Shown: positions 24,372 through 33,196, numbered from the stretch's first letter. The stretch is DNA of 64,000 nt from Actinoplanes sp. SE50/110 (GCF_900119315.1 NZ_LT827010.1:8302001-8366000), one strand, 5' to 3'. Notes: generated from the letters alone by a model not told the origin. Numbers and translations are program-made.

Positions 24372-25582
24372 CGACCGTGGAATTCCGTACCGCAGAGGCG
24401 CTGGCCGAGGCGGAGCGCTGGACGGCGCACAACTACCACCCGCTGCCGGTCGTCGTGGCCGAGGCGGAGGGCGCCTGGGTCACCGACGTCGACGGCCGGC
24501 GCTACCTGGACATGCTCGCCGGATACTCGGCGCTGAACTTCGGGCACCGGCACCCCGGGCTGATCGCCGCCGCGCACGCCCAGCTCGACCGGCTCACCCT
24601 GACCAGCCGGGCGTTCGTGCACGACCAGTTCGCCGCGTTCTGCCGCGGGCTGGCCGAGCTGTGCGGCAAGGACCTGGTGCTGCCGATGAACACCGGCGCC
24701 GAGGCCGTGGAGACCGCGGTCAAGGTCGCCCGCAAGTGGGGATACCAGGTCAAGGGCGTGCCGGCCGGGCGCGCCGAGATCATCGTGGCGGACGGCAACT
24801 TCCACGGCCGGACCACCACCATCGTCAGCTTCTCCACCGACCCGGAGGCGCGGGCCGACTTCGGGCCGTACACCCCCGGCTTCGTGGTGGTCCCCTACGG
24901 CGACGCCGAGGCGCTCGCCCAGGCGATCACGCCGGACACGGTCGCGGTGCTGCTCGAACCGATCCAGGGCGAGGGCGGCGTGCTGATCCCGCCGGCCGGC
25001 TACTTCGCGGCGGTCCGCGAGACCTGCACGGCGAACAACGTGCTGATGATCGCCGATGAGATCCAGTCCGGCCTGGGCCGCACCGGCAAGACCTTCGCGA
25101 TCGAGCACGAGGGCGTCGTCCCGGACATGTACGTGCTGGGCAAGGCGCTCGGCGGCGGCATCGTGCCGGTCTCCGCGGTGGCCGCGAACACCGACGTGCT
25201 CGGCGTGCTGAAGCCGGGCGAGCACGGGTCGACCTTCGGCGGGAACGCACTCGCCTGCGCGGTCGGCAGCGCGGTGGTCGGGCTGCTGGGCACCGGCGAG
25301 TTCCAGGAGCGCTCGGCGCGGCTCGGGGAGCGGCTCCGGGCCGGCCTCGAAGGGCTGATCGGCAAGGGCCTGGTCGCGGTGCGCTGCCGGGGCCTGTGGG
25401 CCGGCGTCGACATCGATCCGGCGCTGATGACCGGCCGGCAGGCCTGCGAACGCCTCGCCGCCCTCGGCGTCCTGGCCAAGGACACCCACGGCTCGACGAT
25501 CCGCCTGGCGCCGCCCCTGGTCATCACCGAAGAGGACCTGGACCACGCGGTCGCCCAACTGGCCGCCGTGCTGGCAGGCTGA
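24368..25582 (+). CDS. rocD: ornithine aminotransferase
   Basis: The 404-residue enzyme is a class-III PLP aminotransferase of the RocD type: RYLDMLAGYSALNFGHRHP, NTGAEAVETAVKVARKWGY, DGNFHGRTTTIVS, EPIQGEGGV, ADEIQSGLGRTG and the PLP-Lys motif VLGKALGGG. It converts L-ornithine and 2-oxoglutarate to glutamate semialdehyde and glutamate. The GTG start overlaps the DDAH-like stop, so both proteins are made together; the pair could take arginine-derived ornithine to glutamate. A strong terminator follows 12 bases after the stop. Confidence 0.93.
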   Translation: MTTVEFRTAEALAEAERWTAHNYHPLPVVVAEAEGAWVTDVDGRRYLDMLAGYSALNFGHRHPGLIAAAHAQLDRLTLTSRAFVHDQFAAFCRGLAELCGKDLVLPMNTGAEAVETAVKVARKWGYQVKGVPAGRAEIIVADGNFHGRTTTIVSFSTDPEARADFGPYTPGFVVVPYGDAEALAQAITPDTVAVLLEPIQGEGGVLIPPAGYFAAVRETCTANNVLMIADEIQSGLGRTGKTFAIEHEGVVPDMYVLGKALGGGIVPVSAVAANTDVLGVLKPGEHGSTFGGNALACAVGSAVVGLLGTGEFQERSARLGERLRAGLEGLIGKGLVAVRCRGLWAGVDIDPALMTGRQACERLAALGVLAKDTHGSTIRLAPPLVITEEDLDHAVAQLAAVLAG

Positions 25583-25594
25583 TCTCTCACCGAT

Positions 25595-25625
25595 AAAGGC
25601 GCCACTGCTCGGCAGTGGCGCCTTT
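25595..25625 (+). terminator. terminator after rocD
   Basis: A 14-base perfect stem (AAAGGCGCCACTGC with GCAGTGGCGCCTTT) with a TCG loop runs straight into TTTT-rich sequence. It is the best intrinsic terminator in the window, and copy 2 of the dispersed element starts right after it. Confidence 0.9.
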
Positions 25626-25726
25626 TGGTTTTCCGTGACCACACGCGGGTGGTAGGGCATGGCGGTTTGCCCTGGACGCGCAGCGGCCAAAATCGCCATG
25701 CCCGGAAGCGGCGGGAGCAGCGATCG
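25626..25726 (+). repeat. dispersed structured element, copy 2
   Basis: This plus-strand copy has the conserved start GGTTTTCCGTGACCAC, a stem of GGGCATGGCG (25655-25664) with CGCCATGCCC (25694-25703), extended by TTT/AAA across one G.T pair, and the conserved loop CTGGACGCGCAGCGGCC. The stem sequence differs from those of copies 1 and 3 but still pairs. It abuts the rocD terminator on the same strand. The remaining bases to 25774 show no gene. Confidence 0.75.
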
Positions 25727-25774
25727 GTTATCGGCCGCAGCGTGCGACATCATGAATTTGATCTAGCGTTTGAT

Positions 25775-26923
25775 CTATCTTCCGACGGGGCGGATCGCCA
25801 TGGTCGGGGCCTCGGCCATGACCGATTGTGGTTGGATGACGCCGCCGTTGGCCCACAGCTTGGCGCGCCCCACGTGCACCCCCGCGTACAGCTCCACCAC
25901 GTCGTCGGCCGCGAGCACCCGGCTCTCGTCCCGGTGCAGCGTGATCCGCTCCTCGTCATCCTGCGAACCCCCGGGCCGGACCCCCGTCCCGTTGGTGCTG
26001 ATGTCCTTCACGGTGATCTCCCCGGCTCGCAGCGCGAACCGCACGTGACCGCGACTGATCCATTTGCGCGCGTCCGCGGTCAGCCACTGGCCCAGCATCA
26101 CTCCGCCGCCGCCCTCCGGCGCGCGGCCGACGACGACCGGCTGATCCTCGGCGACGGTGAACCGCTGCCGGATCACCCCGTCGATCCGGACCGAGAGCAC
26201 CTCGGTGTGCGGCCGCGGGCCGGCGTCCTTGAGCCGCTCGCCGTGCCGCGGGCAGGTCGGCACGCCGGCGCGCAGGGCCGGCGGCGGCTGGGCGACCGGG
26301 CTGGTGAAGGTGCGCATGTCGGCGAACGGGCTGTCCGAGTCACCGCCGGTGCCGAACGTGGTGCAGTTGAAGTCGGGGCACTTCCAGATCCGGGCCAGCA
26401 GCCGCTCGCCCAGCGGCGACCGCGGCGTGGGCGGGATCGCCTCGCCCCGGCCGACCCGGGCGACCAATGTGGGGCCGCCCTGCTGGGAGACGAGCGCGAG
26501 CAGCCGGCCCGGCTCGGCGACCCAGGGGCGGGTCTGCCGGAAACGGTCCTCCCGGTCACGGGTGAGCACCGGCAGGCCGAGCATCTCGGCCACCTCCAGC
26601 ACCCGGTCGTCCATCTGCGGGACCACCTCGACCTTGCCGTCGTCGGCCCAGCGGCGCACGACCATGCGCTCGTTCGACGTGAGGTCGGTGTCGGAGAGCA
26701 GGCCGCGCGGGGCGATCACGTAGACCGGAACGTTCTCCTCGGCGACGTAGCGCCCGAGGGCGTCGACCAGCAGGCCGAGCCGGACCAGGCTGGCCGGACG
26801 GCCCCCGTCGAGGTCGGCGTACCGCACCACCTCCGACAGATCGACCACGGCCCGGGCGAGCGCCGGATCGGTGGTGAGCCGGGCCTCGATGGCGTCGAGG
26901 ACCTTGCTGACCTCGAATCTCAC
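25775..26923 (-). CDS. PIN-like/zinc-ribbon/FHA fusion protein
   Basis: The 382-residue protein joins three parts. Residues about 20-130 look like a PIN-type nuclease fold: acidic Asp28 (VVDLSE), Glu85 (SNERMVVRRW), Asp105/106 (MDDRVLEVAEMLGLPVLTRD) and Asp123. Residues about 180-240 have a CPDFNC and a CPRH pair that could bind zinc. Residues about 262-362 are an FHA domain, with VVVGRAPEGGG, WISRGHVRF and STNGTGV, which would bind phosphothreonine proteins. The GTG at 26923 is preceded by GGGGAGGA. No antitoxin is adjacent. Nuclease activity is a prediction; the FHA call is firm. Confidence 0.75.
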   Translation of the reverse strand: MRFEVSKVLDAIEARLTTDPALARAVVDLSEVVRYADLDGGRPASLVRLGLLVDALGRYVAEENVPVYVIAPRGLLSDTDLTSNERMVVRRWADDGKVEVVPQMDDRVLEVAEMLGLPVLTRDREDRFRQTRPWVAEPGRLLALVSQQGGPTLVARVGRGEAIPPTPRSPLGERLLARIWKCPDFNCTTFGTGGDSDSPFADMRTFTSPVAQPPPALRAGVPTCPRHGERLKDAGPRPHTEVLSVRIDGVIRQRFTVAEDQPVVVGRAPEGGGGVMLGQWLTADARKWISRGHVRFALRAGEITVKDISTNGTGVRPGGSQDDEERITLHRDESRVLAADDVVELYAGVHVGRAKLWANGGVIQPQSVMAEAPTMAIRPVGR

Positions 26924-27072
26924 GAGTCCTCCCCCTGTCTTTCGCAATAGCTCCGACTCATCATGCCCCGGAAGAGATCCCACCGGCGAACCGGGCATCC
27001 GGCCGCCGTTTGCCCGTTCCCACGATCGGGCAACTCTGCCATCGACGGCTTTGATGCGACGAAAGGACGGCC

Positions 27073-27870
27073 ATGCGGACTACACGGCTCGCACTCACCG
27101 TGGCCACGGCGGCGTTCGCGGTGGCGGGCTGCACCGCGGACGGCACGCCGGCGACCTCGGCGACCAGTGCCCCGGCGGCCTCGGCCGCGGCGGCGCCCTC
27201 GGCCAGCGCGGACCCGGCGGCGGTCCAGGCCCTGTCCGGCGCGGCCAGCACCCTCGGGAACAGCAGCTTCAAGATGACCATGACGCAGGGCAGCGGATTC
27301 CAGCTGACCGCGGACATCGACGCGCCGCACGGCAACGGCACCGCGGAGATGAACGCGAAGGGCGGCAACACCGCACTGACCGTGAAGACGCTGCTGTTCG
27401 GCAAGGACCTGTACGCCCAGATCCCCGGCGTGACGCAGGGCCAGAACTGGACGCACCTGGACATGGCCCGGCTGCCGGACGGCTCGAACATCGGCCTCAA
27501 GCCCGGCCAGATCGACCCGGCGAACACCGCGCAGCTGCTCAGCTCCACCACCGACGTGCACCGGGCCGGGGAGGGCTCGTACGCCGGCACCGTGGACCTC
27601 ACCAAAGCGGCCGGCGTGGCCGGGATCAGCAAGGTCACCCTCGACGGGTACGGCGCGGACGCCAAGCAGGTGCCGTTCGAGGCCACCCTGGACCAGCAGG
27701 ACCGGCTGGAGTCGCTGACCCTGCGACTGCCCTCGGTGGACAGCCGGGAGACCGCGCCGCTGCAGGTCAAGTACTCCGATTACGGCCAGACGGTGACCGC
27801 GCAGCGGCCGCCGGCCGGTCAGATCAGCGAGGCGCCGGACAGCGTCTACCAGGCGCTGGGCGGCAAGTAG
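27073..27870 (+). CDS. secreted lipoprotein of the LppX/LprG-like type
   Basis: The 265-residue protein has a signal peptide with lipobox VAGC (Cys at about 17), an Ala/Ser-rich linker and a beta-rich domain with alternating strand pattern (TADIDAPHGNGTAEMNAKG, LYAQIPGVTQGQNWTHLDMA and TGTVDL-like repeats). This fits the actinobacterial LppX/LprAFG-like lipoproteins that carry lipids, or the general DUF-type lipoproteins related to them. It is anchored to the outer face of the membrane. It diverges from the FHA gene and converges on the acyltransferase gene with seven bases between stops. Confidence 0.8.
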   Translation: MRTTRLALTVATAAFAVAGCTADGTPATSATSAPAASAAAAPSASADPAAVQALSGAASTLGNSSFKMTMTQGSGFQLTADIDAPHGNGTAEMNAKGGNTALTVKTLLFGKDLYAQIPGVTQGQNWTHLDMARLPDGSNIGLKPGQIDPANTAQLLSSTTDVHRAGEGSYAGTVDLTKAAGVAGISKVTLDGYGADAKQVPFEATLDQQDRLESLTLRLPSVDSRETAPLQVKYSDYGQTVTAQRPPAGQISEAPDSVYQALGGK

Positions 27871-27877
27871 CCGGTCC

Positions 27878-28924
27878 TCACCGGGCGGTGCCGCGGTCGA
27901 TCCACAGTGGCCGCGGCGCCGGCCGGTTCTCCTCGATCCACGCGTCGATCCGGGCCCACCAGGCGTACAGCCAGTCGATCCGCTCCCGCTCGCCGGCCGG
28001 CACCTCCTCCGGCGGGACGCTCCAGAACCGCATCACCAGACGCTTGTCCATCGGCAGCTCGCGCCACACGTCGCCGATCGTGATCATCCGGTCCAGACCG
28101 GTGTGCGCCACGAAGATCACCCCGGCGTCCGGGGCTGCGTCGATCGCCGCGAGCAGGCCACCCGGTTTCGGCGGCAGCAGGTTGCGCAGGCCCTCCGCCT
28201 TGACCGCCATCTCGTCCAGACCGCTGGCCCGCAGTCGGGCGATCGCCTTGACCCTGCGGCGGGGCGTGAAGTTGCCGCCCTCCGGGAAGATCACGAAGGC
28301 GTCGTTGTCGTCCAGCCCGGTGGCCAGCTCACCGATCTGGTCCGCCAACCGGTCGGTGGCGGTACGGCCCGGGGTGATGAACCTGTTCGGCAGCCGGTTG
28401 AGCAGCACGTCGACCGCCGGATCCCACTGCAGGGCGGCCTTGAGCACGATCCGCGGTTCCCGGGCGAACCAGTTGACCAGGGCGTGGATCAGCGTGAACG
28501 AGTCACCCGGCCCGGCGTGCCGGCTCACCACGATCTCCGGGCGGCCCGGCTGGGCGGTGTCCGGGTCGGTGCCGACCACGTCGATCGCCAGGTGCAGCGA
28601 CCAGCGGGCGAACCAGAACAGGGTGCGCAGGAACGCGCCGGTCACCACGTAGTGGGCGCGCTGGAACACCGGGCCGCGGATCCACCGGCCGGCGCCCGCG
28701 GCAATCCACAGCGCGGCCAGCACGATCAGCGCGGCGGCGTCCCAGACGACGTACACGATCAGCAGGAAGACCAGCCGCGGCACCCGCAACCGGCCGGGGA
28801 CCAGTGGCGACACCGCGAGCGCGAGAAGCAGCCAGACCGGCAGTGTGGTCAGCAGACCGGCGGCGAGCAGCACGATGGCCGGGGCGATGACCAGGCGCCG
28901 GGCCCACACCGGCGGCAGACTCAC
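27878..28924 (-). CDS. PlsC-like glycerophospholipid acyltransferase
   Basis: The 348-residue protein has two or three N-terminal membrane helices (about 10-90) and an acyltransferase domain. The HX4D motif is SRHAGPGDSF and the glycerophosphate-binding motif is FPEGGNFTPRRR. A C-terminal region (WSVPPEEVPAGERERIDWLYAWW) matches the LCLAT/AGPAT-like members of actinomycetes. It probably acylates lysophospholipid at the membrane. Its GTG start overlaps the patatin stop as GTGA, so both lipid genes are coupled. Confidence 0.85.
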   Translation of the reverse strand: MSLPPVWARRLVIAPAIVLLAAGLLTTLPVWLLLALAVSPLVPGRLRVPRLVFLLIVYVVWDAAALIVLAALWIAAGAGRWIRGPVFQRAHYVVTGAFLRTLFWFARWSLHLAIDVVGTDPDTAQPGRPEIVVSRHAGPGDSFTLIHALVNWFAREPRIVLKAALQWDPAVDVLLNRLPNRFITPGRTATDRLADQIGELATGLDDNDAFVIFPEGGNFTPRRRVKAIARLRASGLDEMAVKAEGLRNLLPPKPGGLLAAIDAAPDAGVIFVAHTGLDRMITIGDVWRELPMDKRLVMRFWSVPPEEVPAGERERIDWLYAWWARIDAWIEENRPAPRPLWIDRGTAR

Positions 28925-29781
28925 CGCTCGCCGTCCGGCAGCGGGTGCACATTCGCCGCCAGGTAGCGCCGGGAGGCCGTGTAGGCCCGGCTGATCCGCC
29001 GGCCGACCCGCGCCATGTCGCGGTAGGCCCATGGGGAGTCGTCGCCGACCTCGCCGCCGCCACTGGGCAGGACATGCACGCGTACGCCGTCCGGCAGCGA
29101 CGCCATGTCGCGGGCGAACCGGTGCCGCCGGGCGATCTCGAACGCCACCTGGGCCACCTCCCACGGCCGGCGCGGCACGCTCAGCTGCCGCTCCACCCGG
29201 CCCACCTGCAGCACGAAGATGAGCCGCGCGCCGAGCCGGACCGCCTCACTGATCGGGATCGAGTTGACGATCCCGCCGTCCACGAAATGCTCACCGTCGA
29301 TCTCGGTGGGTGGCAGCAGCCCCGGCACCGCGGACGAGGCGAGCACCGCGTCGACCAGCGGACCGCTGTCGAACCAGTGCTCGGCGGCCCGCTCGATGCT
29401 GGCCGCGCAGCAGTGGAACGGCACCTTGAGATCGGCGAAGGTGGCCGCCTCGCCCAGCTCCCCCGCCAGCAGACGGCGCAGCGGCAGCGGCGAATGCAGG
29501 TGCGTGCGGGCCGCGAACCGGCGCAGCTGCCGGCCGATCGAGTCGCCGTAGACGGCGGCCGCCTCCGGGGACGCCCAGAGCCGGACCAGCCGGTCGGTGA
29601 CCGCCTCCCCCGGCTCGGCCGCCACCAGCGCGCCGTTGACCGCGCCGATCGAGGTGCCGACCACCACGTCGGGCCGGAACCCGGCCCGGAACAGCGCGCG
29701 CAGCATCCCCACCTCGACCGCGCCGAGCACGCCACCACCGCCGAGCACGAACGCCACCGGACCGTCGACCATGCGCCCCAT
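28921..29781 (-). CDS. patatin-like phospholipase (RssA type)
   Basis: The 286-residue protein has the patatin oxyanion loop FVLGGGGVLGAVEVGML, the nucleophile Ser44 in VVGTSIGAVNG, and the catalytic Asp in HFVDGGIVNSIPI. It is a serine lipase or acyl hydrolase without a signal peptide, so it acts in the cytosol or at the inner face of the membrane. Coupling to an acyltransferase suggests a deacylation-reacylation cycle of membrane lipids; that is inference. The start could also be the Met three codons downstream. Confidence 0.88.
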   Translation of the reverse strand: MGRMVDGPVAFVLGGGGVLGAVEVGMLRALFRAGFRPDVVVGTSIGAVNGALVAAEPGEAVTDRLVRLWASPEAAAVYGDSIGRQLRRFAARTHLHSPLPLRRLLAGELGEAATFADLKVPFHCCAASIERAAEHWFDSGPLVDAVLASSAVPGLLPPTEIDGEHFVDGGIVNSIPISEAVRLGARLIFVLQVGRVERQLSVPRRPWEVAQVAFEIARRHRFARDMASLPDGVRVHVLPSGGGEVGDDSPWAYRDMARVGRRISRAYTASRRYLAANVHPLPDGER

Positions 29782-29814
29782 CGTGACACGCGCTTCACGG
29801 GGCCGCTCGCGGTC

Positions 29815-30030
29815 CTAATCCAGCTCGGGCATCGCCACCGGCTGGGGGCGGGGATGGCAGGTGCCGCACTGCACCGCGTCCTCCACCACCAGCGCCTCGG
29901 CCCGGTCCCGCACCGCCGACCTGCTGATCTCCAGGAGGTACGGCCCGAAACGGGCGTGCTCGGTGCACACGCCACGTCCGCAGAAACGGCACGTGGCCCG
30001 GGCGCTCTCGGCGCAGAACCAGCACAGCAC
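29815..30030 (-). CDS. small B-box-like zinc protein, 71 aa
   Basis: The 71-residue protein has a dense metal-ligand pattern: Cys3 and Cys6 (CWFC), Cys14 and Cys17 (CRFC), Cys22 and His25 (CTEH), then Cys54 and Cys57 with His58 (CGTCH). The first six resemble a B-box zinc finger. I chose the GTG at 30030, downstream of an AGGAGAGAGG stretch. Its partner is unknown; it lies directly after the large protease-like gene on the same strand. Confidence 0.65.
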   Translation of the reverse strand: MLCWFCAESARATCRFCGRGVCTEHARFGPYLLEISRSAVRDRAEALVVEDAVQCGTCHPRPQPVAMPELD

Positions 30031-30070
30031 GGGCGGGCCGCCTCTCTCCTGCAGTTGCCGCCGGTCTCTT

Positions 30071-33000
30071 CTAGTTGCCGCCGGTATCCGGGGTGGTCGT
30101 CTGCGCGGTCGTCGGCACCGTCGTGGGCACGGTCGTCGGCACCGTGGTGGGCACCGTGGTGGGCACGGTCGTCGGCACCGTGGGCACGGTCGGCCGCACC
30201 GTCGGCCGGGTGGACGGCTTGACACTCGGCTTCGCCGACGGGCTGGCGCTCGGCGACCGGCTGGCGCTCGGCGACGGGTCGGCGCCGGCCGACGCGCTGG
30301 CGCTCGGACTCGCCGACCCGGACGGGCTGGCCGACGCCGACGGTGAGGCCGTGTCGGAGGGGAACGGCGCCTCGGACGGTTCGCCGCCCTCGGGGGCCGC
30401 CGGTCGGCTCACCTTCTGCCCGTCGCCGCAGCTCAGGTCGCCGCCGATGGCCGGGGCCGGCACCCCGCCCGCGCTGACCGTGCCGGTGGCCACGGTGACC
30501 GCCGCCAGGTCGACCGAGAACCAGGCCCGGCCGGCGCTGGTGACGTCGCCCTGGTCACGGCCGACGGTCAGGGCGAGCGGCCGGTAACCGCCGCTGGTGC
30601 CGGCCGTGTCGGCGAGCACCCGCCCGGACTCCAGGGTGACCCGGCCGGACGGGATCGCCTGCCGGCCGCCGCCCACCGCGGCCGCCGTCAGCGTGACCCG
30701 GGCGCCCGGGCAGATCAGCAACGCCCCGCCGCCCGGGAAGGTGAGCCGGACCCGCGACTTGCCGGGCGCCTCGACCGAGGCGCCGGCGCCCAGATAGCGC
30801 CGGTCGCCGACGGCGAGCGTCTCGTTCCGCGCGGTGGCGCTGCCCCGGTCGACGGTGAGCAGCACCTTCTCGGCCGGCATCTCGGCCCAGGCCGGACCGG
30901 CGCTCAGGTCCAGCCCGAGGCCGCCGAGCACCACGACCACCAGCACGCTGACGAACGCCCACATGCGCTTCTCGAAATGGCGGTCGACGTCGAACTCGTC
31001 ACCGCTGTCCGGCGGGCCGGGCGGCACCGCCAGCGGCGGGTGCACGGCGCCCGGGCGGACGGCGAGTGGCGAACCGGGCCGTAGCGCCGGCATCGGCGCA
31101 CCCGGGCGGGCCTCCGTGCCGATCAGCGGCGGCAGGTCGGACGCGTCCGGGATGATCCACAGCCGGACCGGGGTGCGGGTCTGCGCCACCATGCCCGGCG
31201 TGCCGTCGCCGACCGGGCCGACCAGCGTGCCGCGGCGCAGCTCGACACCGTCCGGCATGGCGATCACCCCGGACTCGACCACCACCGCGTGGGTCGGGCC
31301 GTGCAGCATCACCGGGGCACCCGGCTCCAGGTCCACCGGGTGGGCCGCGGCGATCAGTGCGAGCTGCTGGTCCTCCTCCAGACCGGCCAGCGCCGGGGTG
31401 TCGGCGAACAGCGCCTCGGCCTCGGCCCGCTCGTGCGGCGGCGGGCCCGGCAGCGGGCCGATCACGGTAGCCACCGTCGAGGTGGGGACGGCGAGCAGCA
31501 CGGCGCCGGCCGCGGCGTGCCAGTCCAGCGCGGCGCTGCGGCCGGTGAGCGCGGCGGCCAGGCCGACCACGCTGCCCGGGCCGGCGTGGTGCCGGATGCT
31601 GCCGCCCGGGTCGCCGGGGCGACGGCCGTGCAGCGCGCCCTCGACCACCACGTAGACGGCGGCCTGCTCCGCACCGGCCAGTACCAGCTGCCGGCCGATC
31701 CGCGGATGCTCCCAGCGGGCCCGGGCGGCCAGCGACTGCAGCGCCGGCTCGGGCAGGCCGCCCAGGTCGGAGGCGTGCAGCGCGGCCATTCGGTGCGGCA
31801 TGTCGGCCTCCTGGTCGCGCTCGGCGGAACGCCGCCGCCACCGGCGCCATCCGCTGCCGAGCCGGCCGAGCAGGAAATAGAGCGGCGGGGCCAGCAGGCC
31901 GCCCAGCATCACGGCGAGCAGCAGGCGGGCGCCGAGGCCCTCGTACCAGAGGCCGAGGACCAGGCCGGAGACCCGGTCGGTCCACAACCGGTAGCCCAGC
32001 GCGACGGCGGCGCCCAGCCAGAACAGGGCGAGCATGCCGTACAGGGCGATCAGCCGGCCCTCCCGGTCGAGCACCGACCAGCGCGGACCGCGCCGGCGCA
32101 GCCGGCCACCGAGCCAGGCCAGGCCGCGGGCCCGCAGGTCGGGGATCTCCAGCCAGTCCATCAGCAGGTATTGACCATCGAGCGGCAGCAGCGGGCTGAG
32201 GTTGAAGAAGGTGTGCAGGTAGAACAGGAAGGCCAGCTTGAAGGCGAGTCCGCCGAGCAGCGGGACGCCCAGGCCGATCAGCTGGAACAGGCCGGCCAGG
32301 GCCAGGCCGGTGGCCGGGCCGGCCGCGGTGACCGCGATCCGGGCCCGCCGGCCGGCCATCCAGACGTCGCTGGTGTCGACGAAGACCGTGGGCAGGCCGA
32401 AGTGCAGCAGCAGGCCGGCGGCCGGCACCTCACGGCCGACGCGTTTCGCGGCGAGCGCGTGACCCAGCTCGTGCAGGCCCATCGCGACCACGTTGAGTAA
32501 CAGCAGCGAGATGGCGCCGAGTAGGTAGGAGTCACCCGAAAGGAACAGCGGGTGGTTGCCGCGCTCCCAGCTGAACAGGAACAGCACCGCGCCGGCCATC
32601 GACAGCAGCGCCCCCAGCCAGAACGCCGGACGGGTGAACAGCAGCCGGCCGGCGCCGTTGTAGAGGCCGGTCAGCGTGCCGTCGACGTTCACCGAGAGCA
32701 CCCGGCGGCCGCGCACGGCGGCCAGCAGCGAGCCGCCGACCCGCTGCGGCAGCGGCTCCGGGCGCATCTCGCGCAGCGGACGGAAGGCGTCCCGGGGCAG
32801 CTCCTGGAGCATCCGGTTGCCGGCCAGGTCGGCGACCACCCGGCGGACCTGGTCGGGGGCGAGCCGGCCGGCGATCCGGGCGAACTCGGCGACCAGCCGG
32901 GCCACCGTGCAGCTGCCGTCCATCATCAGGGCCAGCTGGTACTCCTCCGGGCTCAGCCGGAGATAGCAGCTGCGGCCGCCCTCCTCGGGCGAACGGAGCA

Positions 33001-33196
33001 TCACGTACCGCCCGCCGCGGACCGTGGTGCGGTGCCGGACCTCGATGCCGCCCCGCAGTTCGGGACGGGCGCGAGCCGGGTTGAGCCGGTCCGCGACGGC
33101 GTGCCAGAGCCCGGAGTCGGCGGGGCCGGACTCCGCTTTCGGGGCCCGGCCGGCCAAAGCTTCCCAGACGCTGGTCCGGGTCTCGACGTACGTCAA
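30071..33196 (-). CDS. multi-domain membrane protein: PqqD-like, site-2 protease, two cNMP-like domains, FecR-like
   Basis: The 1041-residue protein has an N-terminal PqqD-like winged domain (about 50-135, with CYLRLSPEEYQLALMMDG). An M50 site-2 protease core in about six to eight membrane helices (about 190-445) follows; zinc ligands are GLHELGHALAA (His242, Glu243, His246) and NLSPLLPLDGQ (Asp340). Two cyclic-nucleotide-binding-like segments (about 480-580 and 590-690) come next. Then a membrane helix (about 746-765) and a FecR-like beta domain (about 775-920) lead to a Ser/Pro tail with a VPTT microrepeat. It resembles 'putative peptide zinc metalloprotease' proteins. It may cut or export a peptide or regulator in response to a ligand; substrate unknown. 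Confidence 0.75.
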   Translation of the reverse strand: MTYVETRTSVWEALAGRAPKAESGPADSGLWHAVADRLNPARARPELRGGIEVRHRTTVRGGRYVMLRSPEEGGRSCYLRLSPEEYQLALMMDGSCTVARLVAEFARIAGRLAPDQVRRVVADLAGNRMLQELPRDAFRPLREMRPEPLPQRVGGSLLAAVRGRRVLSVNVDGTLTGLYNGAGRLLFTRPAFWLGALLSMAGAVLFLFSWERGNHPLFLSGDSYLLGAISLLLLNVVAMGLHELGHALAAKRVGREVPAAGLLLHFGLPTVFVDTSDVWMAGRRARIAVTAAGPATGLALAGLFQLIGLGVPLLGGLAFKLAFLFYLHTFFNLSPLLPLDGQYLLMDWLEIPDLRARGLAWLGGRLRRRGPRWSVLDREGRLIALYGMLALFWLGAAVALGYRLWTDRVSGLVLGLWYEGLGARLLLAVMLGGLLAPPLYFLLGRLGSGWRRWRRRSAERDQEADMPHRMAALHASDLGGLPEPALQSLAARARWEHPRIGRQLVLAGAEQAAVYVVVEGALHGRRPGDPGGSIRHHAGPGSVVGLAAALTGRSAALDWHAAAGAVLLAVPTSTVATVIGPLPGPPPHERAEAEALFADTPALAGLEEDQQLALIAAAHPVDLEPGAPVMLHGPTHAVVVESGVIAMPDGVELRRGTLVGPVGDGTPGMVAQTRTPVRLWIIPDASDLPPLIGTEARPGAPMPALRPGSPLAVRPGAVHPPLAVPPGPPDSGDEFDVDRHFEKRMWAFVSVLVVVVLGGLGLDLSAGPAWAEMPAEKVLLTVDRGSATARNETLAVGDRRYLGAGASVEAPGKSRVRLTFPGGGALLICPGARVTLTAAAVGGGRQAIPSGRVTLESGRVLADTAGTSGGYRPLALTVGRDQGDVTSAGRAWFSVDLAAVTVATGTVSAGGVPAPAIGGDLSCGDGQKVSRPAAPEGGEPSEAPFPSDTASPSASASPSGSASPSASASAGADPSPSASRSPSASPSAKPSVKPSTRPTVRPTVPTVPTTVPTTVPTTVPTTVPTTVPTTAQTTTPDTGGN

